From contig CAZEKF010000004.1 of assembly GCA_964512765.1 (NCBI GenBank), forward strand, positions 1-64,000: DNA of 64,000 nt. The letters are read 5' to 3'. Below are positions 57,023-64,000 of the stretch, piece after piece. Source of the stretch: GW2011-AR15 sp964512765 (GTDB lineage Archaea; Nanobdellota; Nanobdellia; Woesearchaeales; GW2011-AR15). A program made the position numbers and the translations under genes. The stretch's first letter is position 1. Every line of letters begins with the position of its first letter. The notes under the pieces are model-generated. The model searched no databases. It was not told the origin of the DNA and worked only from the letters and a program-made list of their open reading frames with translations.

Positions 57023-57574
57023 ATGAAAAAGATAGTTTTCTTGTTATTGTTGTTAACAATTATAAGTTGTACAAAGGAGGGTTCTAACATGATAGTTGTA
57101 TTTGAAACTAACCAAGGTAATTTTGAAGTTGAACTAAACAAAGAAAAAGCACCAATATCTGTGGAGAATTTTCTTAGTTATGTTAATGAAGGTTATTATG
57201 ACGGATTAATATTTCATAGAGTAATAAATAATTTCATGGTCCAAGGCGGTGGTTTTGACCAGGACATGAACCAAAAACAAACCAAAGAATCTATTAAAAA
57301 TGAAGCAGATAATGGCTTGAAGAATGAAAAATATACAGTTGCAATGGCAAGAACAAGTGAAATTGATAGTGCAACTTCGCAGTTTTTTATTAACACTGCA
57401 GACAATGCGTTTTTAGACAACGGAGCAAGAGATTTTGGATATGCAGTTTTTGGTAAAGTTGTTTCTGGTCAAGAAACAATTGATAAAATAAATTCTGTTA
57501 AAACAACTACTAAAGGGTTTTATTCAGATGTGCCAGTTGAGCCAGTAATAATAAACAAAGCATACGTTAAATGA
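57023..57574 (+). CDS. Cyclophilin-type peptidyl-prolyl isomerase with lipoprotein leader
   Basis: A 183-residue protein. Lipobox 'LTIISC' gives Cys at about residue 16, predicting an exported lipid-anchored enzyme; residues 24-183 are cyclophilin ('VVFETNQGNFEVELNKEKAPISVENFL', 'GLIFHRVINNFMVQGGGF', 'NTADNAFLDNGARDFGYAVFGKVVSGQETIDKI'). The active-site pattern F-H-R-x-x-x-x-F-M-x-Q-G-G is kept. An internal ATG at 57089 is preceded by a strong AAGGAGG (57074-57080), so a cytoplasmic form may also be made. Its end overlaps gatA by 4 bp. Confidence 0.9.
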   Translation: MKKIVFLLLLLTIISCTKEGSNMIVVFETNQGNFEVELNKEKAPISVENFLSYVNEGYYDGLIFHRVINNFMVQGGGFDQDMNQKQTKESIKNEADNGLKNEKYTVAMARTSEIDSATSQFFINTADNAFLDNGARDFGYAVFGKVVSGQETIDKINSVKTTTKGFYSDVPVEPVIINKAYVK

Positions 57575-58944
57575 ACTCATTAGAATTCATAAAAAAAGCT
57601 AAAAAAGGAGAAATTGATATTGTTAAAAATACTAAAAAAACATTAGATGAATGTAAAAAAATTAACAAGGAATACAACTATTTTTTAGCTTTTAATGATA
57701 ATGCAGTTGAAGAATCTAAAAAACTGAAAAAAGGTAGGTTGTACGGGCTACCAGTTTCTATTAAAGATAACATTGTTGTTAAAGATGTTGAGAGTAAAGC
57801 AGGTAGTAAAATATTAGAGGGATATCAGCCAGTGTTTGACGCAACTGTTGTTGAAAAAATCAAGAATGAAGGTGGCATTATAATAGGAAAAACACAAATG
57901 GATGTATTTGGTTTCGGCTCTTTTAGTGTTAATGTTGGAAAAGGATACAAAATTCCATTAAATCCGTTTGACAAAACAAGATGTACAGGCGGATCGTCAG
58001 GTGGTGGTTCTGCAATATTGCAAAAATTAGAGTTGCCAACAATCTCAATAACTGAAAGTACTGGAGGTAGCATTGCATCACCGGCATGTTATTGCGGTGT
58101 TTATGGATTATGCCCCACATATGGAAGAGTTTCTAGGTATGGATTAATAACTTTCTCAAACAGTATGGATAAAATAGGCATCACAGCAAAAGATATTGAA
58201 GAAATTGCTCTAATGCTAGAACTAATTTCTGGTTATGATAAAAACGATTCAACTTCAAAAAATCTTCCAGTACCTAAATACACAGAAAAAAAACATTCAA
58301 AGTTTAAGATAGCAGTAATAAAAGAATCATTAGGTAAAGGTGTCCAAGAAGGAGTAAAAACTAATTTGTTGCAATCCTTAAAAAACATAAAATTTGATTA
58401 TGTGTCAATGCCAATTAATTTCAAGTATAGTGTCCAGAATTATTATCTGTTGAACATGTCAGAAACATCTACAAACTTAGCAAAACTCTGTGGAATGAGA
58501 TACGGTCAACATGATGAATTAAAAGGCAGTTTTAATGAATATTTTTCTAAAGTAAGGAGCAAGAATTTTAATAAAGAAGCCAAACGAAGAATAATACTTG
58601 GAACTTTTGCACGTATGTCAGGGTTCAGAGACGCATATTACCTCAAAGCATTAAAAGTCAGAACAAAAATCATAGAAGAATACAAAAACTTGTTTAAAAA
58701 ATATGATGTAATAATAACTCCATCTATGCCAAACATTGCACCGAAATTCTCAGAAATAGATAAAATGACACCTTTAGAAAATTACATGACTGATATTATG
58801 ACTGCAGGACCTAACTTAGCAGGATTTCCACATCTTAGTATTCCAAATGGATTATCTGAAAAAATGCCAACAGGGTTATTAGCAACAGCAGATCATTTTA
58901 ATGAACATAAATTAATAGATTTTGCAAGAAGGTGGTTACAATAA
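57571..58944 (+). CDS. gatA: Aspartyl/glutamyl-tRNA amidotransferase subunit A
   Basis: A 457-residue amidase-signature protein producing ammonia from glutamine for GatB. The catalytic triad regions are present: 'GLPVSIKDNIVVK' (Lys), 'TRCTGGSSGGGSA' (Ser) and 'ESTGGSIASPACYCGVYGL' (nucleophile Ser). C-terminal 'DVIITPSMPNIAPKF...FPHLSIPNG' is also conserved. Length is slightly short but complete. Coupled to the cyclophilin upstream; overlaps the patatin start downstream by 13 bp. Confidence 0.94.
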   Translation: MNSLEFIKKAKKGEIDIVKNTKKTLDECKKINKEYNYFLAFNDNAVEESKKLKKGRLYGLPVSIKDNIVVKDVESKAGSKILEGYQPVFDATVVEKIKNEGGIIIGKTQMDVFGFGSFSVNVGKGYKIPLNPFDKTRCTGGSSGGGSAILQKLELPTISITESTGGSIASPACYCGVYGLCPTYGRVSRYGLITFSNSMDKIGITAKDIEEIALMLELISGYDKNDSTSKNLPVPKYTEKKHSKFKIAVIKESLGKGVQEGVKTNLLQSLKNIKFDYVSMPINFKYSVQNYYLLNMSETSTNLAKLCGMRYGQHDELKGSFNEYFSKVRSKNFNKEAKRRIILGTFARMSGFRDAYYLKALKVRTKIIEEYKNLFKKYDVIITPSMPNIAPKFSEIDKMTPLENYMTDIMTAGPNLAGFPHLSIPNGLSEKMPTGLLATADHFNEHKLIDFARRWLQ

Positions 58945-59729
58945 AAAAAGTTGGATTAGCTTTAGGCAGCGGTGGTGCACGTGGGTTTGCGCATGTTGGT
59001 GTAATAAAAGAATTGCAGAAAAATAACATTCCTATTGATTACATTTCTGGCACGAGTATGGGAGGTATGGTAGCTGCATATTATGCATTATATGGACATG
59101 TAACAGGCATTGAAAACGTAGTTAATACATTTAGAAAAAGAGATTATTTAAGATTAGTTGATCTTAATAATCCAAAAAAATCATTAATTAAAGGAGATAG
59201 AGTAAAAAAGCTTTTAAAAAAGTTTTTTGGTGATAGAACTTTCAAAGATACTAAAATACCATTAACACTTGCAGCTACTGATTTGAATAAAGCAACACAG
59301 ATTGTTATTAAAAAAGGTAGAATACTTGACGCTTTAATGGCATCTGGCGCTTTTCCTGGTGTGTTCCCTGTTGTTAAGTATAAAGGTAAATACGTTGTTG
59401 ATGGTGGTTTATTAGACGCTACTCCTGTTAATCTTGTTAGTAAAATGGGTGCAGAAGTTATTATTGCAGTTGACCTTTTTTATTTAAGTCCTGTTAAAAG
59501 CAAAGAATATAACAGACTATTAGAAGTTATACAAAGAGTTTACGATATTCTTTTATCAAACTTGTCAACGTATAGTGCAAAAGAATATGGAGATAATATT
59601 ATAGTAATAACACCTGATGCAGGTTATCGAACAGCAACTTTTGCGTTTCACAAAGCTAAAACATACATTAAAGCAGGTGAAGAAGGAGCTCAGAAAAATA
59701 TTAAAAAAATAAAAAGATTATTGAAATGA
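58932..59729 (+). CDS. Patatin-like phospholipase (RssA-type) between gatA and gatB
   Basis: A 265-residue serine hydrolase with the Ser-Asp dyad: oxyanion loop 'ALGSGGARGFAHVGV', nucleophile elbow 'ISGTSMGGMVAA' (G-T-S-M-G) and 'VVDGGLLDATPVNL' (Asp in D-G-G). Family members hydrolyse acyl ester bonds of lipids; the short RssA/YchK-type form is cytoplasmic. Start is GTG 58932, overlapping the gatA end; the stop overlaps the gatB ATG by 4 bp, so it is an integral part of the amidotransferase operon. No obvious metabolic link to tRNA. Confidence 0.92.
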   Translation: MVTIKKVGLALGSGGARGFAHVGVIKELQKNNIPIDYISGTSMGGMVAAYYALYGHVTGIENVVNTFRKRDYLRLVDLNNPKKSLIKGDRVKKLLKKFFGDRTFKDTKIPLTLAATDLNKATQIVIKKGRILDALMASGAFPGVFPVVKYKGKYVVDGGLLDATPVNLVSKMGAEVIIAVDLFYLSPVKSKEYNRLLEVIQRVYDILLSNLSTYSAKEYGDNIIVITPDAGYRTATFAFHKAKTYIKAGEEGAQKNIKKIKRLLK

Positions 59730-61123
59730 AATATAATAAGGAAATTGTAATTGGAATTGAATGTCATATTGAACTTAATACTAAATCAAAATTATTCTGT
59801 AGTTGTCCAACTCAAGGTTCTGAGAAACCTAATACTAGAGTTTGTAATGTGTGTTTAGGTCATCCAGGCAGTAAACCAGTTGCGAATAAAAAAGCAGTTG
59901 AATATGCAATCAAATTAGCAATGGCATTAAAATGTAAATTAGCTAAACAAGTTATTTTTTCAAGAAAAAGTTATTTTTATCCAGACATGAGCAAGAATTA
60001 CCAAATAACACAGTATGAAATACCAATAGGTGAAAACGGTTCAATGGAACTTGCTAGTAAAAAGATTGGTATAACTAAGGTACATCTTGAAGAAGACCCT
60101 GCTGCATTGACACATCCTGGCGGGCTAGGTAAAGCACAGTATGTTTTAGTTGATTATAACAGGTCTGGAAACCCGTTATGCGAGATAGTTACTGAACCAG
60201 AACTTAACAGTCCTGAAGAAGCTCGTGATTTCATGAAAACATTAGTTACAATACTCCAGTATCTTAAGATATTTGATCCTGAAAAAAATATTATTAAAGC
60301 TGATGCAAACGTTTCTCTTAAATCAAATAATTATGTTAGGGCAGAAATAAAAAACATTACAGGATTTAAAGAAATTGAACGTGCATTGAAATACGAAATT
60401 GAAAGACAAAAAGCAGAAGGTGTAAAAAAACAAGAAACAAGAGCGTGGAACTCAGACAAAGGTGTAACAACATTGCTTAGAACAAAAGAAACTGAAGAAG
60501 ATTATGGTTATATTTTTGACCCAGATTTAGTGCCCATTGATATTACAAAAGATTGGTTATCTAAAATAAAATTACCTGAATTACCAAATGAAAAAGCTAA
60601 AAATTATGTTAGTAAATACAAGCTTAAAAAAGAAGATGCAATTGTGTTAACAAACGATTATTCTTTAACACAAATCTTTGAAAAAGCTGTTAAAAAAGTT
60701 GATCCTGTACTTGCTGCTAAATGGATCAGAAGAGAGCTTGTAAGAGTATTGAATTATAACAAGATAGATGCTTCAGATATGAAACTTAATATAGATGAGT
60801 TTGTAGTATTATTAGATTTACTTGATAAAAGGAAAATAACTGATAATGTTGCGCAGAAAATATTAGACAAATTAGTTGTTGAGAACATTGATGTTAGGAA
60901 ATATGTCAGTAAACAAGGATTAGAGGCGGTCTCTGATTCTAATCTTTTAGAAAGATATTGCAAACAAGCAATTAAAGAAAGTAAAAAAGCTGTTGATGAT
61001 TATAAATCAGGTAATGAAAATTCTTTGAACTTTGTAGTTGGTAAAGTAATGCGATTAAGTAAAGGTAAAGCTGATGCTAAGGAAGTTAAAGAGTTGTTGA
61101 AAAAAATAATTTCATTGTTGTGA
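59726..61123 (+). CDS. gatB: Aspartyl/glutamyl-tRNA amidotransferase subunit B
   Basis: A 465-residue GatB, the subunit that binds and activates mischarged Asp-tRNA(Asn)/Glu-tRNA(Gln) and transfers ammonia. 'VIGIECHIELNTKSKLFCSCPT' and 'VCNVCLGHPGSKPVAN' carry the zinc-site Cys; 'YFYPDMSKNYQITQYEIPIG', 'HLEEDPAAL', 'VDYNRSGNPLCEIVTEPEL' and the 'RAEIKNITGFKEIERALKYEIERQ' region follow, then the tRNA-binding helical tail. The last 12 bp overlap the convergent hypothetical gene. Confidence 0.95.
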   Translation: MKYNKEIVIGIECHIELNTKSKLFCSCPTQGSEKPNTRVCNVCLGHPGSKPVANKKAVEYAIKLAMALKCKLAKQVIFSRKSYFYPDMSKNYQITQYEIPIGENGSMELASKKIGITKVHLEEDPAALTHPGGLGKAQYVLVDYNRSGNPLCEIVTEPELNSPEEARDFMKTLVTILQYLKIFDPEKNIIKADANVSLKSNNYVRAEIKNITGFKEIERALKYEIERQKAEGVKKQETRAWNSDKGVTTLLRTKETEEDYGYIFDPDLVPIDITKDWLSKIKLPELPNEKAKNYVSKYKLKKEDAIVLTNDYSLTQIFEKAVKKVDPVLAAKWIRRELVRVLNYNKIDASDMKLNIDEFVVLLDLLDKRKITDNVAQKILDKLVVENIDVRKYVSKQGLEAVSDSNLLERYCKQAIKESKKAVDDYKSGNENSLNFVVGKVMRLSKGKADAKEVKELLKKIISLL

Positions 61124-61927
61124 TGGGTCTGCCAAATGATCTAATCCTTCTTTTTCTCTCCCTAACCTTCCGATCAGTTCTCCATTTTCTTTTGCATTCG
61201 TTGTGGCTTGTTTAAAAAGTAGATACAAGAAATCAAAATCAATTTTGCTAGCAAGTACCTGTGAATAGGATATCTCATGCCATTCTGTAGTAATTTTAAT
61301 TCTTCCGTTTGTTAGTTTTTTCTTATCATTAGAAGGAACAGAAATATATGTTACTTTCCCATACAATTCTTCAAATTCAGATACTGATAAACCAAACTCA
61401 TCAACAGTAAAACTTTTTTGATAGTTACTTCTTTCTATAGAAACTTCAATTGATTGATCTCCTCCGTTGTTACCATGAATTGTATAATGATTTTCTTCAT
61501 GAACAGTTGTTGATTCATCAAAAAAATCTAATGGATCACCTTCCAACCACCAAGTATATTTTGATTCAAGATGATTACCAAATATATAACTGTTAGAGGT
61601 TAATCCAACCATTAATTCTGCTATTAGATTATGCAAATATTCGTTATCTTCTGGTGCTTCTGATGGGTCTAATTCATGAATATTTGAAACTGCAATGGGC
61701 AGGTTAGGAAAACTAAGAATATGATATGTTGTATCCCAATATTTATGACCTAGTTCTTTTCCTAAACAATACACAACATTTTCTAAAGTTTGTGATTGTA
61801 GTTCTTGATGTTGATTAGTACTTCTTCCTATTAGAACAATATGATCTGGCTTGGCTAAAAAAGTTTGTTGGTATGTTTCTCCAGCATATTTCACATTTAT
61901 TCTTAACATGTATTCAGGATCTGGCAT
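61112..61927 (-). CDS. Hypothetical protein (orphan)
   Basis: A 271-residue soluble protein, without signal peptide or membrane helices, no recognised family. N-terminal 'YMLRINVKYAGETYQQTFLAKPDHIVLIGRST' is beta-rich, the centre holds acidic loops with Trp and His, and the C-terminus is helical. It has several short Asp/Glu-Pro stretches. Together with 62175-63206 and the right-edge gene it forms a patch of large proteins unlike the compact housekeeping genes to the left. Confidence 0.6.
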   Translation of the reverse strand: MPDPEYMLRINVKYAGETYQQTFLAKPDHIVLIGRSTNQHQELQSQTLENVVYCLGKELGHKYWDTTYHILSFPNLPIAVSNIHELDPSEAPEDNEYLHNLIAELMVGLTSNSYIFGNHLESKYTWWLEGDPLDFFDESTTVHEENHYTIHGNNGGDQSIEVSIERSNYQKSFTVDEFGLSVSEFEELYGKVTYISVPSNDKKKLTNGRIKITTEWHEISYSQVLASKIDFDFLYLLFKQATTNAKENGELIGRLGREKEGLDHLADPSQQ

Positions 61928-62174
61928 ATTGTCTCACCTTGCTTCATATTCCTGACTCTACAACGTTATTATACAGAAAAGAAACCATTCATGAAAGAAT
62001 GAACTTTTCTGTTCATTAAATAATAAGTAGCAGAACCAAGATAATAGATACCAAGCTAATTAAACAGTTTATTTTGTTTCCTTTGCTAGGTATCATTGTT
62101 TGTAAATGAATATTTAAATCATTTATATAATTATTTGTTATTTCATTAATTATAATTTTAGTAGATATAAAAAA
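61928..62174. other. Intergenic region with a 9-bp hairpin (61973-62012)
   Basis: ACAGAAAAG (61973-61981) pairs with CTTTTCTGT (62004-62012), with an inner ATTC (61987-61990) / GAAT (61997-62000) stem. It lies 45-85 bp upstream of the minus-strand gene start at 61927. Otherwise A/T-rich with no gene seen. Confidence 0.4.
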
Positions 62175-63206
62175 TTAAATGTTTTCTCTATTATATTCAA
62201 CAATCCATTCTACATCTTTATAAGGAACATCTGATAGGAATAATGATAGTATTTCTTGGCCAAGAGCAATATCTTCTTTTTTTACAGGTCCTTGTTCATA
62301 TATTCGGTCACCTACTTGAAAATGTAAGAAACCTGTTGGAATATAATCTAAAGGAAAATCAATGGGTACAGGATGAGAAACTGATGATGTATTAAATGTA
62401 AATCTATAGCCTTGGTCCTTAATATTAATACTTACATTATACGGTGGAAGATTGCATGTGATCATAACAGGATGGGGTGTTTCCTGTAAATTAACAGGAA
62501 TTCTTGTCCAATTACAGTGTCCAGGAACACTTATGTCAAGGAGAAATCTTAAATAATCACTATGCATTTTTTCAGTCTCAAATAACCTAAAATTAAGGTT
62601 TGACCAATGTCTTTTTTTAAGCATTTTATAAACACTATCCATACCTGGTCTTGAAGGTTGATCTGTAATATCTTTAGCTTTGTCTAATCCAAGTAATTGT
62701 AATATTTCTATTACGTGTTGGTCTGCTTCATCAGAATAATATATTTCTATTTCTGTTTTAGGTGAATATCCATCTGAAAAACTTACACTATATTCATATT
62801 CGTCAAATCCATCTTGACCGTCTTTTCTAAAAGAAATGGTAACATATTTACTTTCTTTTAATTTTGGATTGTGAAAACTAAATAGCTTACTGTAATCAAT
62901 CAATCCACCTATAGAAGGATAGCTTCTTCCATTTACCAAACAATAATTAATTACAAAGTCAATTTGAGAGATTTTATGGTTATTAACGTTGACATCAATT
63001 TCAAAACCATTGAAACCATCGTCTTGATCTAGACACATACACCAAAACTCATCCATTGAAATTGCACCAGAGAGAAAATAATCTTCTAATCTTTGAAAAC
63101 AAGTATTTCTTTTAATTGTTATGACACCATTCTTAATTGAACTTAAATCTACCTGATTAACTAAAGAAATAATATCTTCACCTTGTCTTGTTGTTATAAT
63201 ATGCAT
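62175..63206 (-). CDS. Hypothetical protein (orphan)
   Basis: A 343-residue soluble protein with no signal peptide. It appears beta-rich ('ITIKRNTCFQRLEDYF', 'GFEIDVNVNNHKISQIDFVINYCLV', 'YVTISFRKDGQDGFDEYEYSVSFSDGY', 'NVSINIKDQGYRFTFNTSSV'). No motif for enzymes or nucleic acid binding is seen. AT-rich promoter sequence with TATA-like boxes separates it from the divergent right-edge gene at 63290. Confidence 0.6.
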   Translation of the reverse strand: MHIITTRQGEDIISLVNQVDLSSIKNGVITIKRNTCFQRLEDYFLSGAISMDEFWCMCLDQDDGFNGFEIDVNVNNHKISQIDFVINYCLVNGRSYPSIGGLIDYSKLFSFHNPKLKESKYVTISFRKDGQDGFDEYEYSVSFSDGYSPKTEIEIYYSDEADQHVIEILQLLGLDKAKDITDQPSRPGMDSVYKMLKKRHWSNLNFRLFETEKMHSDYLRFLLDISVPGHCNWTRIPVNLQETPHPVMITCNLPPYNVSINIKDQGYRFTFNTSSVSHPVPIDFPLDYIPTGFLHFQVGDRIYEQGPVKKEDIALGQEILSLFLSDVPYKDVEWIVEYNRENI

Positions 63207-63289
63207 AAAAGGAAGTTGTTGATTGTTATATTTAAATTTACCTCTAAATAGTAGTAATATTTATAAATAAACTATTGTTTTTGTTTATT

Positions 63290-64000
63290 ATGACTCCTTC
63301 AGAAATTATTGAGGAAGAAATAAGTGTAGCTTCTCTTTTCTTTAGTAGTGTTTATCCGGAAAATTCAGATCAGTCACACCTTCGAGAACAAAGACATGAA
63401 ATGCTTCACAAAATTTTTTAATACCACTTAATGAGACAAGAATTTGGCAAACTACATAATGAAAATGTTTTTTATCATCCTTTTTTACCTTCTGAACAAG
63501 AAGAAAGAATAAGAGCTTGTCTAGATAAAAAAATTCAAGAACTATGGATTTGTTTCTCTGGAGAGGAAGAATTTCATGAAGAGGGATTGTTTTCGCAGAT
63601 GATGGCTATTGTTGATTTTGGAAAATTAAAAAATGATTTTATTCAACAATTAATGGGCGGAGAAATTAATGAATATCCTATTTCTCATCCTTCTGTCCTA
63701 GTTCTAGGAAATGCTTCAACTTTCAATGGAAGAAGATTCCATAGGACAATAAATTTAGAGGGAATGTCAGATTCTGCACTTGGAGATTTTCTAGATGTAA
63801 ATTGGGAGAGATATATTCCAAGATTTTATGAATCTAGAACAAAACTCGATTCACTCATTCATACAGTTCTTCCTGAAAACTCAATTCATTATAGAGATAG
63901 TGGAAAACTTGAACGTGTTGTATATTATAGATTAATACTGTCAGAATTTGAAAAATCATCTCAAAATAACTTTTTTTGGCATTCTTCTTTAAGTATTGAA
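63290..64000 (+). pseudogene. Hypothetical gene with an in-frame TAA, running off the right edge
   Basis: ATG 63290 opens a 43-residue frame (M-T-P-S-E-I-I-E-E-E ... M-L-H-K-I-F) ended by TAA at 63419-63421. The same frame continues after the stop through Y-H-L to ATG 63431 and then stays open to base 64000 (at least 190 residues, for example 'MRQEFGKLHNENVFYHPFLP'). Both parts look like one protein: the first has a good TATA-like box ('atatttataaataa') about 25 bp upstream. Possibilities are a nonsense mutation, read-through, a sequencing error, or a true start at 63431. No family recognised. Confidence 0.5.

Noticed and set aside
1..64000. Search for insertion sequences, integrases or attachment sites
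   Set aside because: No transposase or integrase motif, and no terminal inverted repeats around a gene, were seen in any frame.

Overview
The window is an AT-rich, densely packed archaeal chromosome segment. Ribosomal genes run in the archaeal order S13-S4-S11-RpoD-tRNA-Leu-L18e-L13-S9. It also carries Sec61-beta, an archaeal-type PEP carboxylase, GatD, translin, TrmB, class III (archaeal prepilin) signal peptides, intron-bearing tRNAs and TATA-box promoters with many leaderless starts. Very short intergenic gaps, many small orphan membrane proteins and a bacterial-type aspartyl-tRNA synthetase suggest a reduced-genome DPANN-like archaeon (Woesearchaeota/Pacearchaeota style). That placement is inference, because no rRNA is present.

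Layout. 1-4.3 kb: end of a pilin-like gene, a DUF192 protein, two type II secretion F platform proteins and a VirB11/TadA ATPase. 4.4-13.4 kb: Sec61-beta, a CDP-alcohol phosphatidyltransferase fused to DUF192, an Asp/Glu racemase, small enzymes and transporters, a site-2 protease, secreted acidic proteins and a membrane-bound winged-helix protein. 13.4-30.1 kb: a surface-structure region with a second secretion ATPase, coiled-coil proteins, at least five pilin-like proteins, UppS and GatD, ending in a cohesin-like pilin followed by a 2058-residue secreted protein that carries a dockerin, two LamG-like domains and cysteine-rich repeats. 30.1-39.2 kb: transporters, ValS, three tandem membrane paralogues, translin, dUTPase and thymidylate kinase. 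39.3-44 kb: tRNA-His, the ribosomal protein/RNA polymerase operon and tRNA-Leu. 44-50.9 kb: an ABC exporter, an MFS transporter, a TrmB regulator with a clear operator, a cysteine-rich secreted protein and an FKBP isomerase. 51-61.1 kb: PEP carboxylase, AspRS fused to a YbaK editing domain, CorA, a HAD phosphatase, and a gatC-(small membrane protein)-cyclophilin-gatA-patatin-gatB operon. 61.1-64 kb: large unrecognised proteins, the last interrupted by an in-frame stop.

How it fits together. The pilin cluster, the two ATPases and the F proteins would build a type IV pilus-like surface fibre. The most interesting proposal is that the last pilin-like protein displays a cohesin which holds the next gene's dockerin-bearing, lectin-like giant protein on the cell surface: a two-gene cohesin-dockerin adhesion module. 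The translation genes form a second theme. A probably non-discriminating bacterial-type AspRS with its own editing domain sits beside GatCAB, with GatD elsewhere in the window. Two tRNAs contain unusual insertions. Hairpins that overlap the ribosome binding site precede both rpsM and valS.
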